Assembly (NCBI GenBank): GCA_003952965.2
Contig: CM025850.1
Span: 13,874,577 to 13,938,576 of the forward strand
Reading direction: 5' to 3'
DNA: 64,000 nucleotides
From: Morella rubra
Taxonomy: Eukaryota > Streptophyta > Magnoliopsida > Fagales > Myricaceae
Numbering within the stretch: the stretch's first letter is position 1; each line of letters starts with the position of its first letter. The position numbers and the translations under genes were made by a program. The notes below the pieces were generated by a model, which was given only the letters and a program-made list of their open reading frames with translations, was not told where the DNA came from and made no database searches. Below, piece after piece: positions 58,702 through 64,000 of this stretch.

Positions 58702-61700
58702 TTAACTGAAAAACTGTACTAATTGCTTCATGAACTCACCATCTTCATTGAGCTTCTTCAAAAGCATTGTCTTTGTAGGAATGGCATACATCCCTGCAGC
58801 TACAGCCATCCTGATAGCCCACCCATGATGGGGAGCAAACACCTGTCCATAGGCCTTCGAAGCTGGACCCCTTAGGGAATTCCCTCTACCATATAATCGT
58901 CAAGAACTGTTAAAACTAATTGAATCAAGTGCAAAACATCATCTCACATCAAAGCTAATCATGCCAATAAATAAAACTGATAAATTTCTACTCAGAAAAG
59001 GAAATTTATTATTATTTTCATGGTGTACATTAAATTCTTTTGTATCTAATAGCCTAGTGCATTTGGCAAGACGTATTTTCAGGACTACTGCATTAGAACC
59101 AAAGGATTTAAAATAGTATTAACTCTCTTTCCTGTGATGGAATCTGAAAAAAAAAAAAAATTCCCTGTTAAGTTCAGTACGTTCTGCTACTGGGATTAAC
59201 TGAAATCCACTGAAGGTCTTCATGTAATACATGTAAGTTCTTATCTGAACCACCTCAAATAGTTGAATCATGAAAAATATCTCTCAAGGATATTGTATTT
59301 ATATAAGAGAGTCCCAATAGAAATTTGATAATAGAAACTAATATATAACTTCCAAAGAATGTATGCTCTTCAAAAGTATACATTTTTACAATTATAAACA
59401 AAATCCATAGCCCTATTGCCAGCACGACCTAGTTCCTCACCAACTATTGATACACAACCACAACAATCACGAAGGAATCTTCCATTTATGGCCCTCAATT
59501 GATCTACATCAATTGCCTCAGAAAATGAATTGTATGGCCCTAATATGGGACTCGAAGGTTGATGTGAAAATAACTTTCAGAGGTCATAGGAAGAACTGGG
59601 TGCTTAGGAGAAGGCAAAGAGGAGGAAGAGGAGGAAGATATCCAGAGAGAAAGAGAGAGTAACTGGGAGCATAGGAGTTCGTGCATGAGAGAGACAGATT
59701 CATTACTCCAACCCTCTAGCAAAAATAGCATGACAGGACCACCAATAAATCCTTTATCTTTATTACCATGATCTTTGAACCATGGCGGTCAACAAACTAT
59801 CCAATTTTCCCCTGTATCCCTTACCTTGCCTCATAAAGAAACTCAAAGAAAGTAGCACATATATATCCATGATCTTCCCATACTTATGTACTCCTTAGTC
59901 ATAAGTGCACCTCTCCCCTATACTCCTCAGCTCTTAACAAGATTATATTTACAGAATAATCTTCAGTCCTTTATGTCGGCAGAAGACAAATTTCGAAAAG
60001 GAAAACTAAATATTTAATCATAATCAAAGGCAACGGCAACATAACCTGAGAAAATAATAAAGCATTACAAGCTTCAGAATGGAAATTCATATTTGAGTCT
60101 CTTTTAGTTGAAAAACAAATTGAACAAGAAAAATGGAGAGAGAATTTAAAGCTCTGATAAAATCAATGGTTAGACAGAGCAAAAGGGTCAAATTAAGCAA
60201 AACACACATACTCTTTCAAGCATCGTATCACAGTATTTATAGGCCCTATGATGTGAAAGTTAAAGTTCTAGGATTAAGGCAACCTAAGAGAGGGAGGCAG
60301 AGTTAATTAGGTTTCTAAATTTTTTCGAACTTCCCTCAAAGTTGTGTTTGCTCTTAAATATTTCCTATACCCCTTCCAAGTCAAAACACTAAGATTAAAC
60401 ATCTCAGATTTGGCTAGGGTATCTCTCTCCCAAGTATGTAGGCCAACCCTAAAAGTGCAGCCGCTATAAATTAAAATCTCGTTTTTTACCCTTTCTAAAA
60501 CTCAATCTCAAAAACAACTCCTTGATAATATAAATAAGATTTGAGAGTTCGGTATGATTTGAAAGCATTTCAGGCATATTGTATTTATCAAACTTGAGAT
60601 AAAAAAAGTTTATGCATGGTTTGAGAAATATGCAAATGTGTGATTCAAAACATCGATTCTGACTAAAAGCCACAAAAAAGTTTGATTCAAATATTACTTT
60701 ATTATTTTCCAAACCACATTTGAATATCCAATCCTTTTGAAATAGACATACTGGTATTCTTGCCCACACTTTTCAGCTGTTCTTTCATGTCTACTATCCG
60801 GTTTTCACAATATTACATCCCATGTGTTCGTATTTCGACTAGTGGATTGTCCTAAACTCATATGGCTCTAAAGTCCCCCGAAGAAGTTGAAGATCTGAGA
60901 AAGGTTTTCTTATCTTAGGAGAATGAGGCCTCGTATTTGATTATACCGTCGAGTAACTACGTAATATATAACCTTTAAAAGTTACGAATTGTTTAAATTG
61001 TTTCCATCTTCTTTCCTTTTATTCCTAGGTAATAGGGTCAGCACGGATTTGTATTCTTTTCCTTTCCGCCTGGGCGGGGAAGGGGGCGTGAATTCCTAAA
61101 TAATGATTTTTATTTTTCTAAGCTCCTAAATAATGACTTAATCGACAAATTCTCTAACGTATACAACACCCGTGTCGATAAAATGGTCTAGTGATATTGG
61201 GTATGATTAATATCAAGACAGCCCCAAAGAATTGAAGACATGCCTCCAAACACACTGAATAGAAATAAGAAATTTTCTCATGGTGACTCAACACTACTAT
61301 CATGTGCTGAAGAGTTATCTCGATTGAGCAAAACGCTAAATAAAGAAGTTTAAGGATATACGTACCCCGTTGCCAGCATCTGCTCAAAGAGTATCCTGAC
61401 CATGTCAAGGCTACGTTTCACTATCAAGAGGTTTCTCGAATGACTTCCACCTTCCTTACAGTGTTGGCTCTATATCTCGATTCAAGCAAAGCCTCCAAGG
61501 TACTAATAGACTTCGATGCCTCTATAAGATCATTAACCTGTGCTCATCAAGCAGCCAATCAATTCATGCTAAAAAAGTCAAAATCATATACGGATTATAA
61601 ATATATATTCTCGTTATTGGGTTATCATATCCAAATGGCATGAACACAGCCTTAGATTTGACATTCTTGGTCGTTGAAGAAATCCAGAAAAGGACAAAAA

Positions 61701-62534
61701 ATTTTAAAAAATACGAATGGCAGTTAAATTTTTATTTTATTTTATCCTTGCAATCAAAAAAGTAAGGAATATATCGAGGCATACACAAGTATCAGGGAAA
61801 TGGAGTCAAAATGGCAGTTCATTTCGTTTTCCTACAAATTTCTTGGTTGTTTGCCAAGAAAACTGAGAAAGAACGGCATGTAAACTCCAATACATACTAT
61901 TGTACTCTTAAGAAGCAGTAATAAATCTCAATTCAACCAGATAACTCTCGAAATAGTTGAGCATCTGTCAAAGTTTTGAAAAACAGAGTATGAAGTGTAT
62001 GAGAGCAGAGTGAGCGGAAGGATGAATGAAGAATTCTGTATATTACATTGTGTGTCAGTACATTACATTGAAGCTATTTATACAGGCCTATAGACTAAGT
62101 AATTTTGAAAATATACAATCATAAACTGAGTCTGTTATCAATCTCAACTAACTTAAAAATATTGCTAACGTGTATTATGAGCTGAAACTCTCGCTAAGCT
62201 GAAACAGTTTCTATTCTCTCTTTCTACGATCACCACGAGAAATCGAAGGTTTTTAAACATGTTAATTGAATACCGTACGTGGATTGGCGATTTCTCGGGA
62301 ACCAAGAAGGGTTGAACGAGATTGGGCGAGGTGTACAGGTACCTTGTCGGTGTAGTCCATCTCCGCGAACTTGAAGGCGATTCCCAAGGAGCCGATGAGA
62401 GGCGAGAGGAGAGAGCATGCCCGGGAGAATGGCGCGACCTCCACGTCTGCAGTTCGGGAATCAACAGTGGCAGCGAGCTCCTTGAACGCCTCCGATATAT
62501 TCCTCAGTGGCTTCCCGTGGACCAGGTTCGCCAT
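58702..62534 (-). CDS. ACD11: ACD11 homologue (glycolipid transfer protein family)
   Basis: This is a GLTP-fold protein. Arabidopsis ACD11 transfers ceramide-1-phosphate between membranes and restrains programmed cell death. Inferred exons: 62534-62343 (64 codons, MANLVHGKPLRN to FKFAEMDYTDK), 61537-61366 (VNDLIEASKSISTLEALL..., RNLLIVKRSLDMVRILFEQ) and 58885-58740 (NSLRGPASKAYGQVF, PHHGWAIRMAVAAGMYA, LLKKLNED). The phases agree. The FAEMDY, Arg-rich HSRNLL and HHGW motifs of the lipid head-group site are present. One A is missing in exon 2 at about 61457 (AAGGTGG where AAAGGTGG is expected). A GTGAGT donor at 58739 implies a last exon that I could not find. Without splicing, the frame stops at 58702. 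Confidence 0.88.
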
Positions 62535-62905
62535 TGCACGAAGATCTCTCTATCTCTCTCTACCCGGTCAACCTTTGGTTTTGAGAAGTCGCAATGTTCT
62601 TTGCTGTCTCGAATGGAAATGGAAAAAACTTTATAAGCAAAAGGATACAAAAAGAATAGAAATGGAATACGTGTATTCTATTAATAAAGCAAAGATGCTC
62701 AGCTTAAAAAAAAAAAAAGCTAAAAAAGCTATCCACTATACTCCGTTATTAATTATCAGCCGCTTGAAAATATGTCTATTCCTTTTTTCAAATTAGATCA
62801 TATAAAATATATCTATCCTTTTCCAAATTGTTTGCATGCAGTAACTAAGTATTTACTAACCATTTTGAGTATTTCGGCGTGAGTTCGAGTTGGGTTGTTA
62901 TTAAG
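62349..62905. repeat. Duplicated segment, copy 1: ACD11 exon 1 and upstream
   Basis: It is homologous to 63404-64000, starting at 'ggtgtagtccatctc'. The copies differ by scattered substitutions. Copy 2 is shorter in the (CT) leader run and has about 70 bp more near 63755-63830, which looks like a local repeat of 'gttaataaagcaaagatg'. Confidence 0.9.
62535..62640 (-). promoter_or_regulatory. ACD11 core promoter
   Basis: On the minus strand a TATAAAG box (62635-62629) lies about 95 bp upstream of the ATG. The leader contains a GA-rich run (TC on plus, 62546-62564). The same TATA is kept in the duplicate at about 63681-63675. Confidence 0.55.
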
Positions 62906-63222
62906 CGAGTTTCAAACTTGACGTCATATATACGTAAGACTGAAGACGTGTGCAGCACCCAAGAGAAGTTACTCTTGAGACATTGGCGCATGGCTTGCAA
63001 GACAGCTAGCTGAGTGACTTTTATCCTTTTTGAGAACTTGTAAATACCTAACTTTTATTACTCATTTCCAATTAGAATTTACTTCCGTTAGATTCTCCTA
63101 GACCATTAAAAAAAAAAAGATTTTCCTTGATTTGATTTTTTTTTTAAAGCAACAATAAGAAGGTTACTAGTGTGACACTAACCTGCTACACTCGGCGTGT
63201 GCCATGTGCCCATTCGTTCGCA
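62906..63222. other. Spacer between ACD11 duplicates
   Basis: No gene is recognised. The sequence is mostly AT-rich, with A- and T-runs near 63108 and 63140. Confidence 0.5.
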
Positions 63223-63399
63223 ATCGATCGGTCTTGTTAACCGATCGATCAAGGTGTCTCAACTCCATCAGAGCGATCAATCCGTCTTATAGATGATTGA
63301 TCGCTCAGGATGACGACGTAGTTTCGTCACCAAAGCACAATGCAGTCCATGACGGAGCATTCGTCATAAAAAGTGCAATCAATCGTCTCTAGAATTGAT
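63223..63399. repeat. Cluster of five short hairpins
   Basis: Five consecutive inverted repeats lie in 177 bp: ATCGATCGGT/ACCGATCGAT (63223-63249), GAGCGATCAATC/GATTGATCGCTC (63271-63306), TGACGA/TCGTCA (63311-63329), ATGACG/CGTCAT (63349-63367) and ATCAAT/ATTGAT (63378-63399). The arms are perfect. The cluster ends a few bases before the duplicated ACD11 exon begins. Confidence 0.85.
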
Positions 63400-63590
63400 C
63401 AGTTGGTGTAGTCCATCTCTGCGAACTTGAAGGCAATTCCCAAGGAGCCGATGAGAGGCGAGAGGAAAGAGCACGCCCGGGAGAATGGCGCGACCTCCAC
63501 GTCTGCAGTTCGGGAATCAACAGTGACAGTAAGCTCCTTGAACGCCTCCGATATATTCCTCAGTGCCTTCCCGTGGACCAGGTTCGCCAT
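63399..63590 (-). pseudogene. Orphan ACD11 exon 1 (duplicate)
   Basis: The minus frame starts MANLVHGKALRNISEAFKEL and is nearly identical to ACD11 exon 1, up to AEMDYT. Homology then ends, and the frame stops two codons later in unrelated sequence. The exon 1 donor (AAG|GTACCT in copy 1) is missing and no exon 2 follows before the intact gene. It therefore appears to be a promoter-plus-first-exon fragment. If transcribed it would give a 63-residue N-terminal piece. Confidence 0.85.
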
Positions 63591-64000
63591 TGCACGAAGA
63601 TCTCTCTACCCGGTCAACCTTTGGTTTTGAGAAGTTGCAATGTTCTTTGCTGTCTCGAATGGAAATAGAAATAACTTTATAAGCAAAAGAATATAAATGG
63701 AATATGTGTATTCTGTTAATAAAGCAAAGATGCTCAGCTTAAAAAAAAAAAAAAGCATCTAGTACTGCCGGTATTAATTTTGTTAGTAAAGCAAAGATGT
63801 TTAGCTTAGGACAAAAAAGAAGGCTAAAAAAGCATCCACTATACTCCGTTATTAATTATCAGCCGCTTGAAAATATGTCTATTCCTTTTCAAATTAGATG
63901 ATATAAAATGTATCTATCCTTTTTCAAATTGTTTGCATGCAGTAACTAAGTATTTACTAACCATATTGAGTATTTCGGCGTGAGTTCTGAGTTGCGTTGT
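63404..64000. repeat. Duplicated segment, copy 2 (continues past the window)
   Basis: Homologous to 62349-62905. The last bases of the window (tatttcggcgtgagttc...) still match copy 1, so the right limit is not seen. Confidence 0.9.

Noticed and set aside
1..64000. CRISPR arrays, rRNA and tRNA genes
   Set aside because: None seen. The repeats present are transposon ends, microsatellites and tandem duplicates, and the gene structure is eukaryotic.

Overview
The window is nuclear DNA of a eudicot plant. It is AT-rich, and its long genes carry GT-AG introns. It holds TIR-type NLR genes with a C-JID tail, which are typical of eudicots, and a plant-type CPSF30-YTH gene and an ACD11-type lipid-transfer gene. 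Between them lies a dense mix of CACTA, MITE, LINE and Copia remnants. Nothing in the sequence fixes the species.

Layout. 1-2100: decayed Copia LTR retrotransposon. 2101-7030: one minus-strand LINE, broken by a complete CACTA element (2302-4062, TSD ACT) and by a 673-bp fold-back MITE (4984-5656, 9-bp TSD). 8119-19200: plus-strand CPSF30-L homologue, seven exons (CCCH zinc fingers, then a YTH domain), with a likely short isoform ending in intron 2. 19793-24429: minus-strand TIR-NBS-LRR gene TNL1, convergent with CPSF30. 20911-30086 and 30087-39285: a near-identical 9.2-kb tandem duplication that produces TNL2, which lacks its 3' end, and copies the left half of a CACTA element. 37713-40682: the full CACTA element, carrying exons of a PAM71/GDT1-like chloroplast transporter gene. 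41413-46321: TNL3, an older and heavily broken relative. 46322-53540: non-coding DNA with two MITE-like elements. 53541-57690: plus-strand LINE with an opposite-strand LINE tail nested in it. 58702-62534: ACD11/GLTP homologue on the minus strand. 62343-64000: partial duplication of the ACD11 promoter and exon 1, with a five-hairpin cluster at the boundary.

How it fits together. Three host loci remain recognisable: an mRNA 3'-end processing factor and m6A reader (CPSF30-L), a TNL immune-receptor cluster, and a sphingolipid-transfer cell-death regulator (ACD11). In Arabidopsis, loss of ACD11 triggers cell death through a TNL (LAZ5), so the linkage of an ACD11 homologue to a TNL cluster is suggestive, though unproven here.

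Caution. Many frames are broken by one-base indels, including in CPSF30 and ACD11, which are normally conserved genes. Some of these may be assembly errors from noisy reads. Disruptions shared by TNL1 and TNL2 but absent from TNL3 are less easily explained that way.
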